NCBI RefSeq assembly: GCF_030463535.1
Contig: NC_132893.1
Coordinates: forward strand, 30,388,782 to 30,452,781
DNA: 64,000 bases
DNA from: Salminus brasiliensis
Taxonomy: Eukaryota; Chordata; Actinopteri; Characiformes; Bryconidae
Direction: 5' to 3'
The notes below the pieces were generated by a model that saw only the letters and a list, made by a program, of their open reading frames with translations, made no database searches and was not told the origin of the DNA. Positions 18,230-38,208 of the stretch are shown piece by piece (position 1 is the stretch's first letter; each line of letters starts with the position of its first letter). Both the position numbers and the translations under genes were made by a program.

Positions 18230-18625
18230 AAACGGAAACTTTACAGAACTCTTAACTATCATTACTCTCATTACTCTGACCATCACTGCCACGACTATAT
18301 TAAGTTATTCTGCACCATGATTATTATATTATTATTATTGAAATGTTGCACACATGAGCAATTCAACAGTATAGGTTTGGTCATTTTTATCATTAATGTT
18401 TAAATAGTTCTGATCAGAGGAGGACGGGTCGGGTCCCCCTTGTGAATCTTGGTTCCTCCCAAGGTTTCTTCCTCCAGCTCTGAGGAAGTTTTTCCTGGCC
18501 ACTGTTGCCGCTGGCTGCTCACTGGGGGTCTTTGATCCTTCATGTTATTATTTTTTCTTTTTTTTCTGTCTTTTACTAATTACCGATTGTGTAAATCTGC
18601 TTTGTGACAACAACATTTGATTGAT
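18230..18625 (+). mobile_element. TTGAC-tail retroposon-like element, copy 1 (5'-shorter)
   Basis: It shares GAGGAGGACGGGTCGGGTCC, GGTTCCTCCCAAGG and CTGCTTTGTGACAACAACA with copies at 19928 and 23268. It lacks their 5' part and ends in TTGATTGATTG. Confidence 0.75.
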
Positions 18626-19307
18626 TGTGAGTCATTCTGGAGCATTTCTGTTGATCCATTTAATGTGACTTTTTGACCCTGGTCAGATTTAAAATATTTT
18701 AAAAAGTGAAAAACGCATTTTTATCTATTCTAATTTAAAAGTGCAATGTTTGTTTTGAGCCAAACAGCCAAAATTAGGCGATACACAAATACACTAAGTA
18801 GGTACGTTTCAAGAGTTGTTCAAGATGTTACACTTGAAGTTTTTGTTTGTATGTAATATTTTGTTACTAAAATCATTTTTAAAAATGCAAATTTAAAAGA
18901 AAATATAATTTACTAAGTTAAACACCATGTGAAAGTATTTGTAATATAGATCATAATTATAAGACATATAAAATATAAGACAAGGAATACACAAGGAAAC
19001 CCAAAACAACCATTAACACCATTAATACTGGTGCTACCATTTACTTCAACAACAGCAACCAAACATTTCCCATAACTGTATATTCCAGGTTCCATAGAGT
19101 CCATTTTTGTCTGTTTTGTCCCAGTGGTGCCCCACACAGGATATATAGGTATACATCATAAAACATGTCAGGGTGGGGTTAGTGTAACTTTCTGTTGGGC
19201 CAAATCAAACATGCTCATGGCTGCAGGCTTGGGCTTCCCTGTGCTAAATGGTGTAACGATTTTCAGAAGAATTATTAAAACTACAGTCAAGGACCAGCAA
19301 ATCCATG

Positions 19308-19313
19308 TTTTAT
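19308..19313 (-). terminator. Polyadenylation signal for shisal2b
   Basis: AATAAA on the minus strand, 87 bp downstream of the shisal2b stop codon. Confidence 0.5.
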
Positions 19314-19399
19314 TAATATTTAAGTTCTGATTTTGACATTTGCACCTTTCAGATGCCTCACTATTCTATCATCCAGAAAAGTACAGTACTGTATCCTAA

Positions 19400-21492
<2,093 letters not shown>

Positions 21493-21689
21493 TTATTTCA
21501 GTACAATCAACAAATAGCAACAGTCTGTGGACAAGAGCACACTTCAGAATCACTTAGTGCTCATGTTTTACGTAGACACAGCAAGACCCTATTATGGGGG
21601 GGATAAAGAGGGCCATGCATGTCCAGTCAGACTCTTTAGGCCTATTAATGCTATTAATTCTCTGTCCATTTTCCGCCCATAAATATATT

Positions 21690-22496
21690 AGTTCATAATT
21701 AATGGTGCAGGTTGTACAAGCAGGTAACTAGACAATACGCTGGAGTGGTCCAATCCTTGCTGAAAAATCCAGCTAGTTTAACAGCAAAGGGTCTGTTCTT
21801 GCTTGGTGCATTATTATTGGTTATGGTTATTATTGGTATGTTCTTGCGATGCTCGTTGCTATCTTGCACACCGCCAACTATTTTCATGCCTTCCGACTGC
21901 ATTGTTCAAATAACAACGGAGCATGTAAATATATCTACGCCGATGGGTGTGGTGGTCTCGTAAATTTCTGGCGTATCGCTGTCTTGGAAATGGAGAACAC
22001 AGGATTTCCACGGACTGAAAACAACCTTGGCAGACGTCAACAGTCAGACGATCGTTGCTATCTTGGCAGTTAATTGTCAGCACAGACGCGTGCAGCCCAG
22101 CGCATGCACACCCCCACTTGTTACTCACACATGGACACTCAGCAGTGCACAACCCCATACCAAACCTCTACATCAATAATAAACAGGAACGAAATAAAAG
22201 AACATTACTCTGGAGGTGAGGCGCTCCACCGCTTCAGCACACCTTCCCAGGCCGTGCGTGGTGCGCCACTGAAATAGCAATCCGCCAAAGTCAGACCGCA
22301 CCTGGCTCTTAAAGGTAATGGCAAGTGGCAAGCTGATTGGTTTATTGGTACATGTTTCATGCCTTTTGGCCGTTTCGAGCCGCACAAGGTGTACTTTTTT
22401 CCGTCGCTATGATAGCAAAAACATAAACACCCCTAAATCAAGCTACACAGTGCACCGTTGATGGCTTGCCTAAAGGTTGCTAAAATAGGGCCCCTG
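21690..22496 (-). mobile_element. PIF/Harbinger-type non-autonomous element
   Basis: The right boundary reads, on the minus strand, GGGCCCTATTTTAGCAACC, like the termini of Harbinger elements in cyprinid genomes. The interior phrases TGGCTCTTAAAGGTAATGG, TGATTGGTTTATTG and GGCGGATTGCTATTTCAG (minus strand) also match my memory of those elements. The left terminus is not clear. Confidence 0.55.
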
Positions 22497-23267
22497 GAGT
22501 GTTAAGGGATTAACCACATTTATGTGTGCAGGTTACAACCAGGTGAGTTGTAGTTTTATTTGTGATCCAGAACTAACATCAGTACCAGCCCAGTGAGCAA
22601 AGACCTGTCCAACTGACAAACTTTTAACATTTTTGCCTGACATTTAAAAGACGTCAGCATGGGGGCCAGAATGAATGTTTTTATGAGGTCTTTTTAAGGT
22701 GTGTTCATGGTCTTATCAAGGTTCAGATTAAGGCTTTATGGTATAATAACTTTTACCGCTTTCACAACTCACAGTAAAATGCATTATTGCAGTTGCCCAC
22801 AGGCTTATTTAAAACAACTCAACATTTCTAGTTTCAAGACATTACATGCAGGACATTGTCTGGCATGACCTGACCTGCCAGGTACTTTATTTTTCAGGTA
22901 CCATTTTTTTTGTCGTAGTGAGATAAGAGTAGGATGGGCCAGGCTGGGTGTGGGGGCGCGTGGTTTGTCTGCTGACCATTAGTGCCATGGTTGCATAGTA
23001 ATGGCTAACCGCACAGCAGTGTTTTACTGTTTAACAGAAAATGACCTATACGAGTCGTTCGCTGAGTGCTATTTGGGGGCACAACATTAAACTTGGAAAT
23101 ACAGTCATTCTAAAATGTTATGTATGATCACACTGAGTGATTGGAAATTAGTAAAGTTAGTAAATTTTGACCCCATCTGAGGGTCTTTTGAAGTTTGCAT
23201 GTTTGTTGGGTGACCACATTATATATATATATATATATATATATATACTTCCCATACTTAATTAGTT
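22497..23267. other. Intergenic stretch without recognised gene
   Basis: Mixed-composition sequence ending in a (TA)n run at 23219-23247. I see no conserved exon on either strand. Confidence 0.6.
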
Positions 23268-23819
23268 TAAATGGTCACCCAGCCTGACCTGCTGGAAGAT
23301 TGCCCGCTGAAGTCCCCTCTACCTGCGTCAGACCAGCTGCCACCTACGAGTCCGACCATCAGGCCCCCCACCCACCACCACCCATACCAGACCAGCAGCA
23401 CACCCTCCTACCACTGCTACCTGTCTAATGACCATGTTAAAACCTAAGTGGACTCGTAACTATCTGCCACTATTAATATCACCACTATTAACTATCTACA
23501 CCATGATTAATATATTATGATTATGATCAGAGCAGTTCAACAGTATCGATGGTTTGGTAACTTTTATCAATAATTTATTAATAGTTCTGATCAGAGGAGG
23601 ACGGGTCGGGTCCCCCTTGTGAGTCTTGGTTCCTCCCAGTTTTTCTTCCTCCAGCTTTGAGGGAGGTTCTCCTTGCCACTGTTGCCGTTGGCTGATCCTT
23701 CATGTCTTATGTTATTTCTTATTTTTTCTGTCTTTTACTAATTACTAATTATGTAAAGCTGCTTTGTGACGACAACAGTTAAAAAGCTATACAAATAAAT
23801 CTGACTTGACTTGACTTGA
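23268..23819 (+). mobile_element. TTGAC-tail retroposon-like element, copy 3
   Basis: AAATGGTCACCCAGCCTGAC start, CCACCACCCATACCAGACC middle and an (ACTTG)n tail. It is about 90% similar by eye to the copy at 19928-20470 and begins at the same internal position. Confidence 0.85.
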
Positions 23820-25855
23820 AAGTACAGTAATTCTGATACTCAGGTTCCCCAGTTAAGGTGTCCTTCAACCTTTGTGGTACATGTGGTACTCAGCATGTGG
23901 ACTGTATCTGTGGTTGTTGGTCTTCTGGTGTGTAATATCTGGTGTACAGTGGGTGAATGTGCTGAGTGTGATTTGGGTTTCTATAGTGTATGAGTGTGTA
24001 TTAACATTAACTCGGTCCACTCGGTTCTGAATGGGCTCTTCAGTGCTGGGTTAAAAACAGAGCAAGGCGAGCAGTTCTCCAACCGGTAAACCAGAGCGTT
24101 TCAGTGATAGTTTTATAAAGGATCAGATATTATGGTCTGTATTTTTTGGACCGGGATTAACATTGCTGATTCTGGATCTATTCAAATATGGCTGATTTTC
24201 AATCTGCGTTCTTGTCAGTACTTGTGTTCCTGTGGACTCGTGAGTCAAACTTGTCAAGTCAGTACTACCAAGTTCACAAGTTCAGACTTGGACCTGTCTC
24301 AATCCAATCCACCGACCATGGATATTCAGATTTTAGTTTGTTTGTTGTTCGATTAAGCCGATTTGGAAAACATAAGACTTCAATTTAGTGTATAAAACCA
24401 ACAATAACCAACCCTGTTTTAGCTTAAATAAAAAAGGTCTATATTTAAAGCAAGTGGTACTTTTTTGTGATGATTTTTTTTATGAATTGACCCATATTAA
24501 TTTTTAAAATGTCTTATTAGTTTATATTTTCTTTAATCTTGCCAGTTTATAAATTCTTTTGTAAGATTTGTTTTTAAATAAATCGAATTATTAAATATCG
24601 TGAATTTTATCACTTTGCATTTTTAAAATCTTTTTTCTTACATTGGGGCTACTGGTATAAATTACACGTAATCAAAAGTGTTTTAATAGATCCTGTTAGG
24701 AGTCAAACCAAGGTGTGAGTATATTACATGTCATCACTTTAGACCCCTCAGAACAAGCTCTGTGGTATTTTCTTCCTCATTAATGGGAACGTTTTAAGCT
24801 GAGAATAAAGGGGTCCAGTGAATGTGACACTGTGGTTGTCCGTTCAGCTCTGGGCATTTTGCTGTGTGGAGGTATCAGAACAGAGAAGCAATAAACTGTG
24901 AATGTCTGTGGCCTTCCAGGGCCTGGAATATAAATGCTGGTACATTTAAATTACATCATATATTGGCAATCAAAATGAATCAAAATGAATTGCTTAGATG
25001 CACGTACACTACCACAGTATTACGTAACTGTGGCATTGCATCTGTGAGGCCTACCTGCCTTATAGGTTTATAGTTACCGTCTGTTGTAGGCCACTGTCCC
25101 CCCCAGTTATCACTGGTCATTCTTACACCACAGGGGCAATTTAGACCAGTTATGATTTCCAGTAGAGCAGTGACGATGACTGATACTGACAATGACACTG
25201 ATAATGATGTCCACACAAAAAACAGTCCCTTATAGCTCTTCTTACAGGTGTTAGAGACCGTAGCTCATCTCTTGATGCTCAGTTTGTGTTTGCCATCGTC
25301 TAGTCAATCATCAGTGGTCAGTTCCTAAGCCGTTGTAAACCCACTCTTGACCTGGCAGTGAAACCAATGTGTGTATAAAAAGCAGCACCTTAAGGCCTTT
25401 ATGTGAGGCCAGAGGAGGAGTTACTAGACTATCTAGTACCGTCATTTATGTCAGTACAGTGTTTGAGCATGTCTGTCTGTCTGACAGTGTAACGACATGA
25501 GGACAGAAGAGACCGTATCAGAACTGAGCAGAAGAACATTTCAGTCACGTTGACGTTTTAAGATTACGGCAGTAAGCAGAGCATGAGACTGAATCAGTGG
25601 TTAAATTGCACATTAAAGGTGTAATCTGATGAAAGAAGGAAAATATGTTTATAATCATTGTAACACATGTCACATGCAGAGCTATAAATCATGCCCTTAG
25701 ATCTAACCATAAAATAGCAATTCGGCTTGGGTGGGGTTATAACTGGTAGAACTGGGCGGTGTTGCAAGCCTCCTGAAGCGGTCGACTCTCCAGGTAGTGG
25801 ACTTTTGTCTGTTTGGGGTAACTAAGTTGTAAAGATTACAGCCGGTGAGTTCTCA
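23820..25855. other. Intergenic stretch with no recognised gene
   Basis: AT-rich sequence at 24380-24640 is followed by unique-looking DNA. Around 25070-25340 are words (GGGGCAATTTAGACCAG, ATCAGTGGTCAGTTCCTAA) that partly recur at 31340-31360, so a degraded repeat is likely. I see no exon supported by homology. Confidence 0.5.
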
Positions 25856-25931
25856 TATAAAGACCTCTCACGCTGTTAGTGGACATGTGGACACTGCAGT
25901 GGATACTTGAAGGAGGAGAATCTACAAGCAG
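25856..25931 (+). promoter_or_regulatory. TATA box and non-coding exon 1 of the PLAC8-like gene
   Basis: TATAAAG at 25856-25862 is followed about 25-30 bp later by the expected start (about 25887). A good donor GCAG|GTAAGAATC lies at 25931/25932. The next acceptor TTAATGCACAG at 26671 precedes the ATG by 6 bp. A TATA-driven short leader fits an inducible or tissue-specific gene, unlike its housekeeping neighbours. The promoter is inferred. Confidence 0.5.
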
Positions 25932-26389
25932 GTAAGAATCTCACTCTTCAATCTGTTTTCTCAGAATATTAATATTATTGTATTATTTTCCATTTGTAAT
26001 GGTGTGTTTGTAAGCTGTTTACAATGGTTTGTTATAGCTATTACTTAATAAGGTCCTTTATGCATTATTAGTGTTTTCAATGTTATTAATGTTAGTAATT
26101 ATTCATTGTTTATTAGAATATCAATATTATTGTTATTATTATTTTCCATTTATAATGGTATGTTGTAGCCATTGCTTAATAAGGTCCTTTATGCATTACT
26201 AATGTTTTTAATGTTAGTAATTATTCATTGTTTATATAGTCAATTCAAATGTATGTAAAGTATGAAAAATGTACATATATATATATATATACACATTATT
26301 ATTACATATTACATTACATTATATGTATAATGATTAGTTTATGAATAATGATTAGTTTAGTTATTGTGACTGAGAAAGAACAAGCCAAT

Positions 26390-26390
<1 letters not shown>

Positions 26391-26452
<62 letters not shown>

Positions 26453-26501
26453 GTCATATATTACATCATGTATACATATATAAATGTGTGATATTACTTT
26501 C

Positions 26502-26580
<79 letters not shown>

Positions 26581-26620
26581 TACATATACATATATATGTA
26601 TGTATATGACTATATATAGA
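26391..26620. repeat. Two long (TA)n tracts with CA/TATG tail (PLAC8-like intron 1)
   Basis: TA runs at 26391-26449 and 26507-26570, then CACACACA and TACATATA. They lie about 50 bp upstream of the coding exon acceptor. Confidence 0.95.
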
Positions 26621-26677
26621 CATATGTGTGTGTGTTGAAAATCACCCATTCTGTATGTGTTTAATGCACAGACGATT

Positions 26678-28699
26678 ATGGAGGTAACGACCCAGCCTGG
26701 ACCATTCGCACGCACAGATTTTCAGACTGGGATGTTTGAATGCTGTGACGACTGCTGCACATGTAAGCCTCAGCTACACCTCACAATTCTGCCTCTCTGA
26801 TTTCCCCTGGTGGAGTGAGGCAGATGTGTAAGAGCTTACCTCTGTAAATGCAGATGAAATGTTTGAATGTTGGTGGATTTAACATTTACTGTGTTTTTCC
26901 TTTCCAGGCATGTATGGATGCTTCTGTCTGCCTTGCCTGGGCTGTACCATTGCCAGTGACATGGGAGAATGCTGCCTGTGTGGTCTAGGCATGCCAATGC
27001 GCAGCGTGTACCGAACCAAATACAACATTCAGGTCAGTCAGCAGAACACACACTGATGACACTAAACATGCTCTTAGAGATTGTTGATGCTCTGACAATA
27101 CACAGGATTAGTGTGATTTATTTTAAAGATTATTACAATTACTTACATTATATTACATTAGATTCAACTTTATTGTCATTGAGGAAGTATAAGTAGTGAT
27201 TCAGTGAATTAGTAAACTACTATAAATGTTATAATCATTTATATAAATGAATCAGTAACTATTATACATGATTCAGTAATTCATTATTTATTATGTAACT
27301 AATATAAATTATTAAGTAATTAAAATTAATGAATTAGTAACTACTAAAAATGACCCTAACCACTGTAAATGATTCAGTAATTACTATGAATTGTTCAGCG
27401 CCTACTAAAAAGCATTCATCACTTATTATATGATTCAGTTCATAAATATGAATGATTAAGTTACTAATATAAATTATTAATATACTAATATACTACTATT
27501 AATAACTACTAGAATTGATTCAGTAATTACTATAAATAATTCAGTAAATATATAAAAGATTCAATAATTACTATAAATGATTCCGTAATTACTATAAATA
27601 ATTTAGTAAATATATAAAAGATTCAGTAACTATATAAATGATTCAGGAATTAATTTCAATAAATTAGTAACTACTATAAATGATTCAGTAATTACTATCA
27701 ATGATTCAGTAATTACTATAAATGATTTAGTAAATATATTAAATATTTAGTCATTACTATCAATGATTCAGTAATTACTATAAATGATTCAGGAATTAAT
27801 TTAAATAAATAAGTAACTACTATCAATGATTCAGCTACTACTACAAATGATTCAGGAACTATATAAATGACTCAGTAATTACTATGAATTGTTCAGCAAT
27901 TACTATAAATTATTCATCATTTATTATATGATTCAGTCATAGATATGAATGATTAAGTTACTACTATAAATTATTTAGTAACTACTATAATTGATTTAGT
28001 CACTACTATAAATGATTCAGTAACTATATAAATGATTCAGGAATGAATATAAATATATTAGTAACTGCTATAAATGATTCAGTACCTATGTAAATGATTT
28101 GCTAATTGTTATAAATAAATGATTAACTACTAAAAATTATTAAGTAATTATTATGAATGATTCAGTAACTACTGTAATTAATTCAGTAACTACTGCAAAT
28201 GATTCAGTAACTGCTAAAACAATTCTGTAATTACTGAAAAGTATTTAGAAACTACTATAAATGATTCAGCATCTTTTATATTCAGAAATAAATATGAACG
28301 ATTAAGTTACTACTATAAATAATTCAGTAAATACTTTAGTACTTTAGTAATTCAGTAAAGATTTAGTCATTTCTTTAAATGATTCAGTAACTTCTATAAG
28401 ACTCATATAGCAGTGGTGCAGTTATAGAGTGAGGACTTGAAACCTGGGCCCTCAGGGTTTAGGGCTTAGATTAGAGTAAATGTACTGAACTCTGTGCACT
28501 TGGTGGTGGTAGCAGATGTGTGTGAGCAGATGTGTGTATGAAATAATGCACAAGTGAGTGAGTAGCGCCCTCTACTGTTTGCTCTGATCTGCAGGGATCC
28601 ATGTGCAACGACTTCTGTGTCAGCCAGTTCTGCCTGCCCTGCTCTACCTGTCAGATAAAGAGAGACATTGACAGGAGGAAGCAGCAGGGGATTTTCTGA
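26678..28699 (+). CDS. PLAC8 / cornifelin family protein
   Basis: Coding exons 26678-26762, 26908-27032 and 28595-28699 (315 bp, 104 residues) are in frame at both junctions. The PLAC8 domain covers nearly the whole chain. Residues 22-41 hold the Cys-rich signature (CCDDCCTCMYGCFCLPCLGC), followed by ASDMGECCLCG, MRSVYRTKYNIQGSMCNDF and a second Cys group FCLPCSTCQIKRDIDRR. Family members (PLAC8/onzin, cornifelin) are small Cys-rich proteins of membrane or cytosol with varied reported roles. I cannot assign the exact paralogue, so I leave the symbol blank. Its position next to cops4 fits plac8. The polyadenylation signal AATAAA is at 28887-28892. Intron 2 (27033-28594) is mostly an AT-rich array. 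Confidence 0.93.
27180..28420. repeat. AT-rich degenerate tandem array, unit about 21 bp (ATTCAGTAATTACTATAAATG)
   Basis: More than 50 imperfect copies of a GATTCAGTAA-TTACTATAAAT unit fill about 80% of the last intron of the PLAC8-like gene. Units vary between about 17 and 24 bp, and some carry GAATTA or ATATAT variants. Confidence 0.85.
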
Positions 28700-28899
28700 G
28701 ATGGACAACACGACAGCACACACAGTAAAACACACCCTCACACTCACATGACACTGGTTCAGCGAGTGTTTTCACCTCAGCTCAACCAGCAGAGTCCCTC
28801 CTGCCCCTGAAGGAAGTCCCTGACACTGTTTTGGCACTTGGCTAATGGAACTGTACCGTGTACAAAATCTGCTCAACATGAACCTCAATAAAACAGACC

Positions 28900-29605
28900 C
28901 TTCACCCACAGTGTTTTTATGTGCATCTGTGTGACTGTGAGTGACTATAATGACTGTTTACTGAGACAATACAGCGTCTTTATTATGTATACACTTTCAG
29001 TCCAAAACCTTGTATCTCCAAAATTCACATTATGTCAAAATGTAAAAATGTATCTTGCTAACTTTTGGGTATCCTTGAAAAATTGACACATTTTGTTGAT
29101 GTTCTAAATGACAATAAGTAAAGAACTCCTCTACAGTTTAAACAACAGAATTAATTTTATTTTTAATGTATTTTTCCAAATTCAATAATATATTGGAAAA
29201 TATTTAAGCAAAAGGCATTTAATGTGCCATTACTTTTACACACACCATATTTCATATTTTTTCCTTATAATGTCAAATAAACAGTAATCATGTTTTATGG
29301 TGTGTAAAAGTGTGTTTCTGTAGATGTGACTTCACTTGACCAGAGGTGACCACAGACTGTAATTAAACTATTTAAATGTTAAGAATTATTTTTTACATTA
29401 ATGTTTTTATTTTATTTTATATACAACGCAAGGTTTAAACACTGAACTGTTTAAAAAATGAAAAATGATGGAAGCAAGACATTATTGAAAATACTGTAAT
29501 TATCCACTTAACTGGTCAAAGTATTAAATATTTAATTGAGAATTAGACAAAATTTTGGCACATACTATATTGGAAGGTCCTGTTTTTTTATATATATATA
29601 TATAA
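28900..29605. other. Intergenic AT-rich stretch without recognised gene
   Basis: The sequence downstream of the PLAC8-like polyadenylation signal is AT-rich and ends in a short (TA)n at 29588-29604. No exon is visible. Confidence 0.5.
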
Positions 29606-29870
29606 AAAGCCGACACGCTCGGAGGAAAGTACCGGGTCCCCAGCTCCACCGCACTAGCTAGGTGCTAGCTATGCATGTGCCGGCCAACATCCCTTAATAG
29701 TGATGAGAGGAGAGAGCGCCATCTACTCACCGAGAGAAAGCAAGGGTGTATATTGTGCTCTCTCAGATTCTGGCTGCTGATGGCAAAGCGACTCAGCTCG
29801 GGATTTGAACTCATGACCTTCAGGCCAGAGTGGAAGCACATTAGACAACTGAGCCCATGGAAGGTGCATT
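29606..29870 (-). mobile_element. tRNA-derived SINE, copy 1
   Basis: On the minus strand, GGTCATGAGTTCAAATCCCG is a tRNA-like B box. It is followed by the body GAGTAGATGGCGCTCTC and ends in CTTTCCTCCGAGCGTGTCGG, with a TA-rich tail at the 29606 end. The body matches copies at 53105-53390 and 56345-56770 on the plus strand. Confidence 0.75.
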
Positions 29871-30760
29871 AGGATCCTTTGAGGCCTTCCTTGATGTATT
29901 CCCATCCATCGCCCGTGTGCTATTAAGTCCAGATGTACCCATACAGCTATAAATCTGTCATTAATCATAATTCCTTATTATTACAAACACAGGGCTCAGC
30001 TCAGCTGTGTTAATTAAGAGCCCTGTATAGTTTCCAATGTTCTTCATAAACACACTTTATACACACGTACCGCACAGTGAATGATTAACGTGCTATCTCC
30101 TCTTAAACCGTTATACGATATCACAGTGAACTACTACTTTTGTCACGTAAACACTTGTGCCATAACATATCAGGTTCTTACTGCTCAGATGATCACAGTG
30201 TAATCACCACGCCTTCAGTCTACAGCTGTAGTGTGAGCTGTTTATTACAGGGTTGTAAAAGGGGAGGGAATTCTGGGAATGTGGGGTGGATTCTGGGCAG
30301 CTTCAGCTTTAGACTTGAAGACCAGACGCCTGACAGATAACGCGGTCACAGGAAACAGAAGAGAGACATGGAAATATTCAGGAAGATAGATGGGGAGGGA
30401 GGGGTGAGGCATGGGGAGTTCCAGGCTTCAGCCCTGGTCCAGATGGCCTCCAAAACCCTGCAGTCCTCCAAGGCCACACGAAGGTGCTGTCATCAATGCA
30501 TGAGCGTAGACAAAAAGGGCTGTTTAAAAGTGTGTTTTCAGGACAGACTAAATGGGCTAATTTGCTTAGCTACACAAGCGCAATACAATCTCAAACAGCT
30601 GAGCCATTCAGTAATGCTGGGCTCTTAGCTGAGGACTGCAATACAGGCACTCACAGCATGTGAAACGGGACATCCTTTAGCATTGTGGTCCTCGCAGACA
30701 TGTGTAAAACAGCAGCCTACGTACTTCATGTGTGCGTATACACTGCATTGTCAGTTCCAC

Positions 30761-31022
30761 TATATAGACAAAAGTATTGGGACACCTGCTCATTTATTGT
30801 TTCTTCCAAAAATACTACTTTCATCCTACTATGGTTGGATTAACTGTGTCCAGGAAAAGCTTTCTACTTGATTTTGGAGCATTGCTATGAACCCAACTCA
30901 ACCCAAAAGTATTGGATGGAGCACCAACCATCATTACATGCCAGCAGGTTTATGCTTATCTGCTCCAGAGAGTCCTATTCTTTTGACAGTACTTGTCTAC
31001 TGGGACTAGACAAGCTGTACAT
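30761..31022 (+). mobile_element. MITE-A copy, internally deleted
   Basis: It begins TATATAGACAAAAGTATTGG and carries AGTATTGGATGGAGCACCA and CTGCTCCAGAGAGTCCTATT. It lacks the CAAACATTTGGAC end. Confidence 0.75.
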
Positions 31023-31540
31023 GGATATCTATGTACTATACATGTGCATGCAGACAGTTACTTACTGAAACCCACCCAATGTTGCACGATGTCTATTTGG
31101 ATGTTGAACCTGACATGAACATCTATGGTAATGTGTATCATGCTAGATCAAGTGTACCAGGCACAGCGCTGTGCATGTTTGTTTTTTTTTAAACCCGGTC
31201 TCTGTTCACCAGTCAATTAGACACCCCCCAAACAGTAGATACACCTTTCTGGTGAACAGTCAGATACTATAGATCTCCATCCACAGATCCTATACTATAG
31301 ATCCTTATAACTGCCCAATTTGTCCTCTAGCCCTTCATCGATGGTCAGTTCCTAACCACAGAGCCACTTACTGTCCAGTTTTCCACCCAACAGAGACACC
31401 GAGATACACACCAACATGCTACTACCACTGCTGTGCTGGTCAGCAGTGTCCTTTTCCATTGAGACTCAGCAATTGTATGCCTATTGTAAGTATCTATATG
31501 TTTACAAAGTAGGTACGCTTGAGGTTTGTAGATTTACACA
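31023..31540. other. Intergenic stretch, no recognised gene
   Basis: Mixed-composition sequence with a few words shared with 25300-25340 (GTCAGTTCCTAA). Nothing codes convincingly here. Confidence 0.5.
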
Positions 31541-31544
31541 AAGG

Positions 31545-31550
31545 TTTATT
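31545..31550 (-). terminator. Candidate polyadenylation signal of cops4
   Basis: AATAAA on the minus strand about 235 bp past the stop codon. Another AATAAA (31784-31789) overlaps the stop codon itself and is too early to be the main signal. Confidence 0.5.
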
Positions 31551-31784
31551 AAGACATCTTCACATACTACGTCCATGTTAATATGACGTGTGCCTCAAAA
31601 CCTAAAACAGTCACTGTGAATATGTCGTCACGCACGTGCTGCAGCTGATCCAACTGCTTACAAAGCAACATCTTAACAGAGTACTCAGGCGGCCTGCTCA
31701 CAGCTGGCCTTTTGAGAAGGAGTCTTTGGAAAGTGTCTCTGCAATTTTTGATCTAGAGGTGGTGCAATGGCATGGCAGAAAGGT

Positions 31785-37813
<6,029 letters not shown>

Positions 37814-38208
37814 TTTCCCCAATTCACAACAAGCAGCAGCGCAGACTACTGACAGTCCGGAGGGCAGTAGAGTCTCCCAGCTTACTGCACGGGGTAAAAC
37901 CCATCACTGGCCAGTCCTCCAAGCCCTGGTGGTACATTAAAGACCCCTATCTTGCATGTTTTCATGTAGGCCTATTTCATTCACCCCTTAAAATGCCCCC
38001 ATCGTGTGGTTTGAATTGATTAGCTACGTTGCCATTTACCAACCTCTCTTTGTGGCTTTAATGGGGACCAAAATAAACACATACTTTTCACTGTGAGATT
38101 AAAGACTCAGAAAGCTCCCCTGATCTACATACTTACATACTTACATACATTTAAAGAACTGCATCTGCTGTGGGATGGTATAGAGAAGTCTGAAATGGCC
38201 ATAATATT

